Source of the DNA: Phycicoccus sp. M110.8 | Lineage (GTDB): Bacteria > Actinomycetota > Actinomycetes > Actinomycetales > Dermatophilaceae | Assembly: GCF_032464895.1 (NCBI RefSeq) | Contig: NZ_JAWDIC010000001.1 | Coordinates: forward strand, 124,001 to 188,000 | Length of the DNA stretch: 64,000 bases | Reading direction: 5' to 3' | In this document: in pieces, positions 19,670 through 28,432 of the stretch | Layout of the letters: the number at the start of each line of letters is the position of its first letter | Numbering within the stretch: position 1 is the stretch's first letter | Notes under the pieces: generated by a model | Seen by the model: only the letters and a program-made list of their open reading frames with translations | Database searches by the model: none | Told to the model about the DNA's origin: nothing | Program-made: the position numbers and the translations under genes

Positions 19670-20274
19670 GACTCGCTCCGGTCGCGCGCCTCCCGGCCGG
19701 CCTCGTCAACGGCAGGGGCCTCGGGCAGGACGTAGCGCAGCATCCGCACGCGGCGGGCACCGTCGGGGCGTCCGCCGCGCTTGCGCAGGACGTACGGGGC
19801 CAGCACCTGCTCGATGGCAGCCTCGATGTCGGCGAGCTCGTCGGCCGTCACCTCGACGGTCGTGTTCGACAGCCCGGCCGAGCGGCGCCAGTCGACCTCG
19901 AGCAGCGGCTCCACGTCGCGCACCCAGCGCTCGGGCAGCGCGGCCGCCTGCTCCATGATCGTCCGGCCGAGGACGGTCGCGGCGTCGAGGCTCGCCTCGT
20001 CCGTCGCCGCGAAGCGGAAGCCCCCACCCACGGCCTCCCACCACCGCTGCCGGCCGTCGGACTCGACGTCGGCGTCTCGCACCAGCCCGTGCTCCGCCAG
20101 GTGGCGCAGGTGCCAGCTCGTGACCGACGGCGTCGCGCCGACGAGCGGCGCGAGGGCGGTGGCGGTGCTGGGCCCGTCGCTCTGCAGCCGGCTCAGGATG
20201 GCGAGCCGGACCGGGTGGGCCAGCGCCCGCATGCCCCGGGGGTCGAGCTCGATGTCGCCGTACGGGTTCGCCAT
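19666..20274 (-). CDS. ArsR-family winged-helix regulator of the adjacent exporter
   Basis: About 202 residues. N-terminal wHTH: MRALAHPVRLAILSRLQSDG, VGATPSVTSWHLRHLAEHGL, then the wing GRQRWWEAVG. The long helical C-terminus (about residues 90-200) lacks the CxC metal motif of classical ArsR, so it more likely senses an organic ligand. The start is the ATG at 20272-20274 (MANPYGDIELDP); the upstream open frame crosses the operator region. Coupled to the MFS gene by a 4-nt overlap; likely autoregulated through the inverted repeat at 20294-20325. Confidence 0.87.
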   Translation of the reverse strand: MANPYGDIELDPRGMRALAHPVRLAILSRLQSDGPSTATALAPLVGATPSVTSWHLRHLAEHGLVRDADVESDGRQRWWEAVGGGFRFAATDEASLDAATVLGRTIMEQAAALPERWVRDVEPLLEVDWRRSAGLSNTTVEVTADELADIEAAIEQVLAPYVLRKRGGRPDGARRVRMLRYVLPEAPAVDEAGREARDRSES

Positions 20275-20293
20275 GACAGGGTCCTCGACACAC

Positions 20294-20325
20294 GTGAGAG
20301 AACTGTTTCGAGAGGACTCTCTCAC
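20294..20325 (-). promoter_or_regulatory. inverted repeat upstream of the ArsR-MFS operon
   Basis: Perfect 8-bp arms GTGAGAGA (20294-20301) and TCTCTCAC (20318-20325) around a 16-nt spacer that holds AACTGTTTCGAGAGG. It is 20 nt upstream of the ArsR start codon in a less GC-rich patch, the expected place for the operator and promoter. Confidence 0.6.
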
Positions 20326-20404
20326 ATCCTCCGAGTCTCGTCCACGACGCCACCCGGGGGCGCGCAACACCGCAGCCGCCGCGGCAGCACCGCGGCCCAG
20401 CCGA

Positions 20405-20450
20405 AAACCGCAGAGCTGCAGCCGCAGCCGCAGCCGCAGCCGAAAACGGA
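20405..20450. repeat. GCAGCC hexanucleotide microsatellite flanked by CCGAAAAC
   Basis: About four tandem GCAGCC units (20418-20442), bracketed by CCGAAAACCG on the left and CCGAAAACGG on the right. It lies between the ArsR promoter and the GNAT gene and is non-coding. Confidence 0.75.
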
Positions 20451-20486
20451 GTGCAGGCACTCCCCCGCACCCGGCACCATGCCGCC

Positions 20487-21386
20487 ATGGCACTTCCCGA
20501 CGGGTTCACCGCCCGCCCCCACGAGCCGACGGACGCCCAGGCGGTCTTCGAGGTCGTCCACGCGGCCGAGACCCACGACATCGGTCAGGCCGCCATCGAG
20601 CTCGAGGACATCCAGGGCGACTGGGCGCGCGCGAGCTTCGACCTGGCAACACAGAGCATCGGCGTGTGGGACGGCGAGCGCCTGGCCGCCTTCGGCGAGG
20701 TGTTCAAGGGTCGTCGCGCCGACGCCGCGGTCCACCCCGACTACCGCGGCCTGGGCATCGGCACCTTCGTCGCGGACTGGGTGGAGGACTGCGCCCGTGC
20801 CGGCGGCTCGCGCCTCGTCGGGCAGACCGTCCCCGGCGGCAGTGGCGCGGAGACGTTCTTCCAGGGGCGCGGCTACCGGGAGGGGTGGACGTCGTGGGTG
20901 CTCCAGGTGCCGTCCGACGGCACGATCGAGCCGCAGCCGCTGCCGCACGGGTATGCGTTGCGCGAGTTCGTGCCCGGCGACCGGGACGGGCGGACGGCCT
21001 TCCAGCTCATCGAGGACGCCTTCAACGAGTGGCCCGACCGTGACCCGTCGAACTACGAGGACTGGGCGCCCCGCGGCCCGCTGCGGCCGGGCTTCGAGCC
21101 GTGGCAGATCCGGTTCGTCACCGATGCCGCGGGCACCGAGGTCGGGGTCTGCTACACGATCCTGGCCGGCGACACCGGGTACGTCGACGCCATCGCGGTC
21201 CGTCGCGACCAGCGCGGCCTGGGCCTGGCCCGCGCCCTGCTGGTGGACGCGTTCGAGCGCGCCCGCGGCCACGGCGCCACGGTGAGCGAGCTGTCGACCG
21301 ACTCCCGCACGGGCGCGCTCGGCCTCTACGAGCACGTGGGCATGCACGTCACCCAGACGTGGCGCCACTGGATGACCGACCTCTGA
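20487..21386 (+). CDS. tandem GNAT-domain acetyltransferase
   Basis: About 299 residues with two GNAT folds. In the N-terminal half the acetyl-CoA loop is AAVHPDYRGLGIGTFVADWV; in the C-terminal half it is IAVRRDQRGLGLARALLVDA (R/Q-x-x-G-x-G/A), followed by LSTDSRTGALGLYEHVGMH. Double-GNAT proteins of this size resemble mycothiol synthase and antibiotic acetyltransferases, but I see no residue that fixes the substrate. The start is the ATG at 20487 (MALPDGFTARPHE). Preceded by the GCAGCC microsatellite; a separate unit from the acyl-CoA dehydrogenase behind it. Confidence 0.87.
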   Translation: MALPDGFTARPHEPTDAQAVFEVVHAAETHDIGQAAIELEDIQGDWARASFDLATQSIGVWDGERLAAFGEVFKGRRADAAVHPDYRGLGIGTFVADWVEDCARAGGSRLVGQTVPGGSGAETFFQGRGYREGWTSWVLQVPSDGTIEPQPLPHGYALREFVPGDRDGRTAFQLIEDAFNEWPDRDPSNYEDWAPRGPLRPGFEPWQIRFVTDAAGTEVGVCYTILAGDTGYVDAIAVRRDQRGLGLARALLVDAFERARGHGATVSELSTDSRTGALGLYEHVGMHVTQTWRHWMTDL

Positions 21387-21471
21387 CGCACCCGTGGCGC
21401 CGGCCCGGCCCGGCGCCAGGGCTTTCCCTTCCCCCACCCCGGGGCGAGACTGGGGCGAGGGAGGCGATGTC

Positions 21472-23520
21472 ATGAGCAGTGACGTCCGGCAGGGAGCAGG
21501 TCAGGGAGCACGCGAGCGCGGCACCCCGACAACGAACGCGGGAGCCGGGGCGGAAGTGAGCCCACGGGTCGACGCCAGCGAACGCGAGTCGCGCGCCGTC
21601 GCCGAGGAGGCGCGCGAGACCGAGTGGCAGCGGCCGAGCTTCGCCAAGGGGCTCTACCTCGGCCACTTCGACCTCGACCTCGTGCACCCGCACCCCCGGG
21701 CGAGCCGTGAGGACGAGGCCCGCGGCGAGGAGTTCCTGGCCCGGTTGCGCGAGGTGTGCGCCACCATCGACGGTGCCCGGATCGAGCGCGAGTCGAGGAT
21801 CCCGGACGGGGACCTCGCCCGGCTCGCCGAGATCGGCACGTTCGGGATGAAGATCCCCCGCGAGTACGGCGGCCTCGGGCTCACCATGTCGGCCTACGGC
21901 AAGGCGCTCATGCTCATCGGCTCCGCGCACCCGAGCCTCGGCGCGCTGGTGTCGGCACACCAGTCGATCGGCGTCCCCGAGCCGGTCAAGCTCGTCGGCA
22001 CGCCCGAGCAGAAGCAGGCGTTCCTCCCCCGCTGTGCGGCTGGCGCCATCTCCGCGTTCCTGCTGACCGAGCCCGATGTCGGCTCGGACCCCGCGCGGAT
22101 GGCGAGCACGGCGACCCCCACCGAGGACGGCACGGCATACCTGCTCGACGGGGTGAAGCTCTGGGCCACCAACGGCGTCGTCGCGGAGCTGCTCGTCGTC
22201 ACGGCCCGGGTGCCCGAGCACGACGGGCAGAAGGGCGGGATCACGGCGTTCGTCGTCGAGGGCACGGCCGAGGGCATCACCGTCGAGCGGCGCAACTCGT
22301 TCATGGGGCTCAAGGGGATCGAGAACGGGCTGACGCGCTTCCACCAGGTGCGCGTGCCCGCGGAGAACCGCCTCGGCAGGGAGGGCGAGGGCCTCAAGAT
22401 CGCGCTCACCACCCTCAACGCCGGCCGCCTGTCGATCCCGGCGATGTGCGCGGCCGCGGGCAAGTGGTCGCTCAAGATCGCGCGCGAGTGGTCGGCCGCG
22501 CGGGTTCAGTGGGGCAGGCCGGTCGGCGAGCACGGCGCGGTCGCGGAGAAGCTGGCCTTCATCGCCGCGACCACCTACGGGCTGGAGTCGGTGCTGGAGC
22601 TGTCGGCGCAGCTGGCCGACGCCGGAAGCAAGGACATCCGGATCGAGGCCGCCTTGGCGAAGCTCTGGTCCAGCGAGATGGCGTGGCGGATCGCCGACGA
22701 GCTGGTGCAGGTGCGGGGCGGGCGCGGGTACGAGACGGCGGAGTCGCTGCGCGCCCGCGGCGAGCGCGCGGTGCCCGCCGAGCAGATGCTGCGCGACCTG
22801 CGGATCAACCGGATCTTCGAGGGCTCGACCGAGATCATGCACCTGCTCATCGCCCGCGAGGCCGTCGACGCCCACCTCAAGGCGGCCGGCGCGCTGGCCG
22901 AGAAGGACGCGACCCTCGAGGACAAGGCCCGAGCGGCCGCGGGCGCCAGTGGGTTCTACGCGAAGTGGCTGCCGCAGCTCGTCGCCGGCAAGGGTGCGGT
23001 CCCCACGTCGTATGCCGAGTTCGGCCCCCTCGCGCGGCACCTGCGGTTCGTCGAGCGGTCCAGCCGCAAGCTGGCCCGGCAGACGTTCTACGGGATGTCG
23101 CGCTGGCAGGCGGGGATGGAGTACCGGCAGGCGTTCCTCGGCCGGGTCGTCGACATCGGCGCCGAGCTGTTCGCGATGACCGCCGCGTGCAGCCGGGCCG
23201 AGATGCTGCGGACCGACGACGAGGCCCGGGGGCGCTCGGCCTACCGGCTCGCCGACACCTTCTGCGAGCAGAGCCGGCTGCGGGTAGAGGCGCTCTTCAC
23301 GGCGCTGTGGGCCAACACCGACGACGACGACCGTCGGCTGGCGAAGGGCGTCCTCGCCGGCGACTACGCCTGGCTCGAGGAGGGAGTGCTCGACCCGAGC
23401 GAGGGCACCGGTCCGTGGATCGCCCCCTGGTCGCCGGGCGCGAGCGAGGTCGTCCGTCTGGCGCGCCGTGCGCTGAGCCCGCCCCGCCGAATCTTGGCCC
23501 AACATCCGCTGTGCTGGTGA
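21472..23520 (+). CDS. long acyl-CoA dehydrogenase (VLCAD/FadE-like)
   Basis: FAD enzyme for the first beta-oxidation step. About 682 residues, much longer than the usual ~380: an extended N-terminus (ESRAVAEEARETEWQRPSFA), then the core with IGTFGMKIPREYGGLGLTMS, FLLTEPDVGSDPARM, FMGLKGIENG and INRIFEGSTEIMHLL, then ~150 extra C-terminal residues (LRFVERSSRKLARQTFYGM). This layout fits very-long-chain-type dehydrogenases. The start is the ATG at 21472, with GAGGGAGG upstream. The final codons (PPRRILAQHPLCW) run through a copy of the CCGAATCTTGG element that recurs in the terminator, so the C-terminus may have been altered by that repeat. Confidence 0.9.
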   Translation: MSSDVRQGAGQGARERGTPTTNAGAGAEVSPRVDASERESRAVAEEARETEWQRPSFAKGLYLGHFDLDLVHPHPRASREDEARGEEFLARLREVCATIDGARIERESRIPDGDLARLAEIGTFGMKIPREYGGLGLTMSAYGKALMLIGSAHPSLGALVSAHQSIGVPEPVKLVGTPEQKQAFLPRCAAGAISAFLLTEPDVGSDPARMASTATPTEDGTAYLLDGVKLWATNGVVAELLVVTARVPEHDGQKGGITAFVVEGTAEGITVERRNSFMGLKGIENGLTRFHQVRVPAENRLGREGEGLKIALTTLNAGRLSIPAMCAAAGKWSLKIAREWSAARVQWGRPVGEHGAVAEKLAFIAATTYGLESVLELSAQLADAGSKDIRIEAALAKLWSSEMAWRIADELVQVRGGRGYETAESLRARGERAVPAEQMLRDLRINRIFEGSTEIMHLLIAREAVDAHLKAAGALAEKDATLEDKARAAAGASGFYAKWLPQLVAGKGAVPTSYAEFGPLARHLRFVERSSRKLARQTFYGMSRWQAGMEYRQAFLGRVVDIGAELFAMTAACSRAEMLRTDDEARGRSAYRLADTFCEQSRLRVEALFTALWANTDDDDRRLAKGVLAGDYAWLEEGVLDPSEGTGPWIAPWSPGASEVVRLARRALSPPRRILAQHPLCW

Positions 23521-23536
23521 ACCTTCACCCGCCAGC

Positions 23537-23557
23537 CGAATCTTGGGCCAAGATTCG
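23537..23557. terminator. perfect palindromic hairpin between convergent genes
   Basis: CGAATCTTGG-G-CCAAGATTCG: 10-bp arms with a 1-nt centre. A related copy, CCGAATCTTGGCCCAA, occurs about 50 nt earlier inside the 3' end of the acyl-CoA dehydrogenase gene. It probably stops both converging transcripts. Confidence 0.75.
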
Positions 23558-23578
23558 TGCGCCTGGTCGGCCGTCGGC

Positions 23579-24100
23579 TCAGGAGCAGGTCACCGACATC
23601 TTGTCGAAGGACACGACCGGGTCGATCGGGTCGACGGCGTTGAACGCGACGTGCGCGACTTCGTGCCCGACCTCGAGGTGGGTGACGCCGTTCGCGTCAA
23701 CTGCGGAGAGCGTGAAGGTCGCCGTGAAGGTGTCGTTGCTGTTCTTCTCGTTGACGTTGAAGTTGCCCCACACCGTGACGCGGCCGCTGTAGGTCAGGCC
23801 GCTGGACGGCTGGACGAACGAGCCCGTGCCCTCCGTGGTGAAGGTCCCCCAGACCTCGTCACCGGCGGGGAAGTAGGTCACGTGCATGACCGAGTTACCG
23901 GTGATGGTGGGCGAGATCGTCTCGCCGGTGCAGAAGTCGGTGTCCCCCGTCTCGGTCCACGTGCCGTGCTGGGTGACCGTCTGCGTGACCGTGTGCCCGG
24001 TCCCCCCGGCAGCTGCGAGCGCGGGCACCGCCTGGAAGGCGACGGCGGACAACCCCACCGCAGCCCCTGCCACCACGACCCGCCACATTCGTCGTTCCAC
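23579..24100 (-). CDS. secreted beta-rich protein of unknown function
   Basis: About 173 residues. A Sec signal peptide (ERRMWRVVVAGAAVGLSAVA, then FQAVPALA-AA) is followed by a Thr/Ser/Val-rich mature part (TVTQTVTQHGTWTETGD; GTFTTEGTGSFVQPSSGL; NDTFTATFTLSAVDANG) ending MSVTCS. Two Cys (DFCTGE near the start and TCS at the end) could form a disulfide. I do not recognise a family; similar short exported beta proteins are common and unannotated in actinobacteria. The GTG at 24100 is chosen for its GAGGAG site 6 nt upstream; an ATG at 24088 is possible. Confidence 0.7.
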   Translation of the reverse strand: MERRMWRVVVAGAAVGLSAVAFQAVPALAAAGGTGHTVTQTVTQHGTWTETGDTDFCTGETISPTITGNSVMHVTYFPAGDEVWGTFTTEGTGSFVQPSSGLTYSGRVTVWGNFNVNEKNSNDTFTATFTLSAVDANGVTHLEVGHEVAHVAFNAVDPIDPVVSFDKMSVTCS

Positions 24101-24274
24101 TGTGAGCTCCTCGCGACTGTGCGGCCGGCACGCCCGTCGCCTGCCGGTCCGCCCGTCCAAGGAACACCCGCGGGGAGCCGGCCGGTACCGGCACAAGGAG
24201 CAGGGACGAAACGGTCACATCGCGTATGCGCGGGGTGCCGTTTGTCACGGGTCGCCCGTTCTGCTCCCCGCCCG

Positions 24275-25345
<1,071 letters not shown>

Positions 25346-25353
25346 TCAGCGGC

Positions 25354-27192
25354 TCACGATGTGGCCGGATCCTCGCGGTCGATGGCAGGGCTCGCGGCGG
25401 TCGTAGTGGTCGTCGACGTCGTGGTCGTGGTGGTGGTGGTGGTCACCAGGTCGCCCACGCCCTCACCGGGTGCGGCCTCCTCGAACGTGAGCGTGAAGTC
25501 GTCACCGTGCTCGGTCACGCCGGCGACCACGGCCTGCTCGACCGCGGCCACGGCATACGCCCGGCGCACGATGAGCGGGTCGGAGCTGAGGTCCTTCACC
25601 AGGGCAACGGCCAGTCCCACCATGACCAGCAGGAACGGCAGCGCCGCGACGATGGTGATGTTCTGCAGGCCGGAGAGGGCGTCCTCGCCGCCGACGATCA
25701 GCATGACCGCACCGACGGCGCCGGTCGCGGCGCCCCAGAAGATGACCGTCTTGCGGCTCGGTGCGAGGGTCCCGCGCTCGGACAGCGTGCCCATGACGAT
25801 GGACGCCGCGTCAGCGCCGGAGACGAAGAAGATCGCGACGAGCACCATGACGATGACCGAGGTGATGGTCGACAGCGGCAGGTGGCCGAGCATCGCGAAC
25901 AGGGACGCCTCGGACGAGCCCTCGCTGGCGAGGTCGGTGCCACCGCGCTGCATGTCGATGCCGGCGCCGCCGAAGATGGCGAACCACACGAGCGACACGA
26001 CGCTCGGCACCAGCAGCACGCCGGTCACGAACTGGCGGATCGTGCGGCCACGGGAGATGCGGGCGATGAACATGCCGACGAACGGCGTCCAGCTGACCCA
26101 CCAGGCCCAGTAGAAGATCGTCCAGCCGGACAGCCACTCCTGCATCGCGCTGCCACCCGCCGCGTCGGTGCGGGCGGACATCATCGCGAGGTCCTGGAAG
26201 TACGAGCCGACCGCGGTCGGGACGAGGTCGAGGATGAAGACGGTCGGGCCGACGACGAACACGAAGACCGCCAGCGCGATGGCCAGCACCATGTTGATGT
26301 TCGACAGCCACTGGATGCCCTTGGCGACACCCGAGACCGCAGACAGGATGAAGCACACGGTCAGCACCGTGATGATCGCGACGAGGACGCCGTTGCCGAC
26401 CTTGCCGATGCCGGTGACGATCTCGAGGCCGGAGCCGATCTGCAGGGCGCCGAGGCCGAGGGAGGCCGCGGAGCCGAAGAGCGTGGCGAAGATGGCCAGG
26501 ATGTCGATGACCTTGCCCGCCGGGCCGCCCGCGCGCTTCTCACCGAGCAGCGGTGCGAAGGCGGAGCTGATGAGCAGCGAGCGCCCCTTGCGGAAGACGC
26601 CGTATGCCACGGCGAGGCCCACCACCGCGTAGATCGCCCACGGGTGCAGGGTCCAGTGGAACAGCGTGGTGGCCATCGCGGTCTGGACGGCGTGCTCGTT
26701 GCCGGCAGGCCCGGTGCCGGGCGGCGGCTTCACGAAGTGCGACAGCGGCTCGGAGACGCCGTAGAACATCAGGCCGATGCCCATGCCCGCGCTGAACATC
26801 ATCGCGATCCACGAGACCGTCTTGAACTCCGGCTCCTCGTCGTCGCGCCCGAGGGGGATGCGGCCGAACTTGCCTGCGGCGAGCCAGATCACGAACAGCA
26901 CGAAGCCGGACGCCACCAGGGCGAACAGCCAGCCCATGTTGTGCACGACCCAGCCGAGGCTGCTGGTCGAGGCGGTGCTGAGGGTGTCGGTCGACAGGAA
27001 GCCCCAGAGCACGAAGCCGATCGCGATGACGGCGGTCACGCCGAAGACGATCGAGTCGAGCTTCTGCGGCTCCTCCGCGGGGTGCTCCTCGATCACGGGA
27101 TCGAGGGCGGGGTGGACGGTTTCGAGGGTGTCGGTCTCGTGGCCGGCTTCACCGGGTCCGGCCGGACCTGTCTTCGTCAGCTGTGTCGTCAC
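25354..27192 (-). CDS. BCCT-family betaine/carnitine/choline transporter
   Basis: Na+- or H+-coupled uptake of a quaternary-ammonium osmolyte. About 12 hydrophobic helices with BCCT signatures: MMFSAGMGIGLMFYGVSEPL (Gly-rich ion/substrate stretch) and WTIFYWAWWVSWTPFVGMFI with ARISRGRTIRQF. Both termini are hydrophilic. The C-terminus ends in a run of nine Thr, Ser and five Thr coded by repeated ACC codons. The start is uncertain: GTG at 27192 lacks a ribosome site, while GTG at 27219 sits only 2 nt after GGAGG. Substrate is not determinable; osmotic stress protection is the usual role. Confidence 0.92.
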   Translation of the reverse strand: MTTQLTKTGPAGPGEAGHETDTLETVHPALDPVIEEHPAEEPQKLDSIVFGVTAVIAIGFVLWGFLSTDTLSTASTSSLGWVVHNMGWLFALVASGFVLFVIWLAAGKFGRIPLGRDDEEPEFKTVSWIAMMFSAGMGIGLMFYGVSEPLSHFVKPPPGTGPAGNEHAVQTAMATTLFHWTLHPWAIYAVVGLAVAYGVFRKGRSLLISSAFAPLLGEKRAGGPAGKVIDILAIFATLFGSAASLGLGALQIGSGLEIVTGIGKVGNGVLVAIITVLTVCFILSAVSGVAKGIQWLSNINMVLAIALAVFVFVVGPTVFILDLVPTAVGSYFQDLAMMSARTDAAGGSAMQEWLSGWTIFYWAWWVSWTPFVGMFIARISRGRTIRQFVTGVLLVPSVVSLVWFAIFGGAGIDMQRGGTDLASEGSSEASLFAMLGHLPLSTITSVIVMVLVAIFFVSGADAASIVMGTLSERGTLAPSRKTVIFWGAATGAVGAVMLIVGGEDALSGLQNITIVAALPFLLVMVGLAVALVKDLSSDPLIVRRAYAVAAVEQAVVAGVTEHGDDFTLTFEEAAPGEGVGDLVTTTTTTTTTSTTTTTAASPAIDREDPATS

Positions 27193-27201
27193 GTGGTGTC
27201 T

Positions 27202-27217
27202 GGCACGCGGGCGTGCC
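27202..27217 (-). promoter_or_regulatory. short perfect palindrome at the BCCT gene start
   Basis: GGCACGC-GG-GCGTGCC: 7-bp arms (27202-27208 and 27211-27217). It overlaps the region between the two candidate BCCT start codons, so it could be an operator or a hairpin that hides the translation start. Confidence 0.4.
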
Positions 27218-27302
27218 ACTCCTCCGTTGTTCTCGTTGGTTGCGTATCAAAACCTCTTCGGGCCAACGCACCACTGTGCCGAAGACGCGCACGGCAGACA
27301 AA

Positions 27303-27395
27303 TCACAGAGCGGACATGGCGGCTATCAGCGACGGAAGACGTTGGGCCGCAAGCAGATCCGACGACGTGACCTTCGCCACGGCATACTCCTGCAC
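27303..27395 (-). CDS. possible 30-codon small ORF upstream of the BCCT gene
   Basis: GTG at 27393-27395 opens a frame reading MQEYAVAKVTSSDLLAAQ, then RLPSLIAAMSAL and stop. Codon use is less GC-biased than in the neighbours (CTT, CAA, CGT, ATA appear). No ribosome site is visible. It lies between the era terminator and the BCCT gene on the same strand, so it could be a leader ORF, a gene remnant or chance. The rest of the 27,220-27,302 gap is comparatively A/T-rich and probably holds the BCCT promoter. Confidence 0.2.
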   Translation of the reverse strand: MQEYAVAKVTSSDLLAAQRLPSLIAAMSAL

Positions 27396-27399
27396 GCCG

Positions 27400-27460
27400 C
27401 ACTTCGGGCCTCTCGACCCGCAACCGGGGGCCACGGTCCGGGGCCGAGTGGCCCGAAGTG
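27400..27460 (-). terminator. long-range inverted repeat after era
   Basis: CACTTCGGGCC (27400-27410) pairs perfectly with GGCCCGAAGTG (27450-27460) around a 39-nt GC-rich loop. It lies 16 nt after the era stop and probably terminates the long hrcA-to-era minus-strand cluster. Confidence 0.6.
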
Positions 27461-27475
27461 GGAGGAGGATGGTGG

Positions 27476-28432
27476 TCAGAAGCCGAGGCGCTGCAGCTGC
27501 TTGGGGTCGCGCTGCCAGTCCTTGGCGATCTTGACGTGCAGGTCGAGGTACACCTTCTGGCCGAGCAGGGCCTCGATGCCGCGGCGGGCGTTGGTCCCGA
27601 CCTCGCGCAACCGCGAGCCCCCGCGACCGATGACGATCGCCTTCTGCGAGGGCCGTTCGACGAACACGTTGACCCGCACGTCGAGCAGCGGCCTGTCGGC
27701 GGGCCGCCCCTCGCGCGGGACCATCTCCTCCACCACGACGGCGAGGGAGTGCGGCAGCTCGTCGCGGACGCCCTCGAGCGCTGCCTCGCGGACGAGCTCG
27801 GCGATCATGACCGCCTCGGGCTCGTCGGTAAGGACACCCTCGGGGTAGAGCGGGCCGGGCGACGGCGGCAGGTGCGAGGACAGCAGGCGGGCGACGTCGT
27901 CGACCTGCGAGCCGTTGGTCGCCGAGCAGGGGACGATCTCGTCCCACGACCCGAGCTGGTCGATGGCGATGAGGTGCTCGGCCAGCCGCTGCCGGTCGAC
28001 CAGGTCGGTCTTGGTGGCGATGGCCACGACGGGCTTGCGCTTGGCCCGCTGGACCTCGGCGAGCTCGCGGGCGATGAAGGCGTCGCCGGGCCCGGGCTTC
28101 TGGTCCGCGGGCAGGCAGAACCCGATGACGTCGACCTCGAGCAGGGTCTCGCGCACGACGTCGTTGAGCCGCTCGCCCAGCAGGGTCCGCGGCTTGTGCA
28201 GCCCGGGGGTGTCGACGAGCACCAGCTGCGAGGTGTCCGTGGTGACGATGCCTCGGATGGTGTGGCGCGTGGTCTGCGGCTTGGAGGACGTGATCGCGAC
28301 CTTCTGGCCGACGAGGGCGTTGGTCAGGGTCGACTTGCCCGCGTTGGGACGGCCGACCAGGCACGCGAAACCGGCGACGTACCCGCTTGCCGGCTGCCCG
28401 GCATACCCGCTCGTGGACCCGTTGCCGCTCAT
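27476..28432 (-). CDS. era: GTPase Era
   Basis: GTPase that binds the 3' end of 16S rRNA and checks 30S assembly. G1 GRPNAGKST (about residue 28), G2 region QTTRHTIRG, G3 DTPGLHKP, G4 TKTDLV, G5 SATNG, then the KH RNA-binding domain (EMVPREGRPADR; AIVIGRGGSRLREVGTNARR). About 318 residues; the first ~18 (MSGNGSTSGYAGQPASGY) are a nonconserved Gly/Ser-rich leader. Overlaps the upstream CNNM/CorC gene by ATGA. Ends the conserved ybeY-CNNM-era run. Confidence 0.97.
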   Translation of the reverse strand: MSGNGSTSGYAGQPASGYVAGFACLVGRPNAGKSTLTNALVGQKVAITSSKPQTTRHTIRGIVTTDTSQLVLVDTPGLHKPRTLLGERLNDVVRETLLEVDVIGFCLPADQKPGPGDAFIARELAEVQRAKRKPVVAIATKTDLVDRQRLAEHLIAIDQLGSWDEIVPCSATNGSQVDDVARLLSSHLPPSPGPLYPEGVLTDEPEAVMIAELVREAALEGVRDELPHSLAVVVEEMVPREGRPADRPLLDVRVNVFVERPSQKAIVIGRGGSRLREVGTNARRGIEALLGQKVYLDLHVKIAKDWQRDPKQLQRLGF

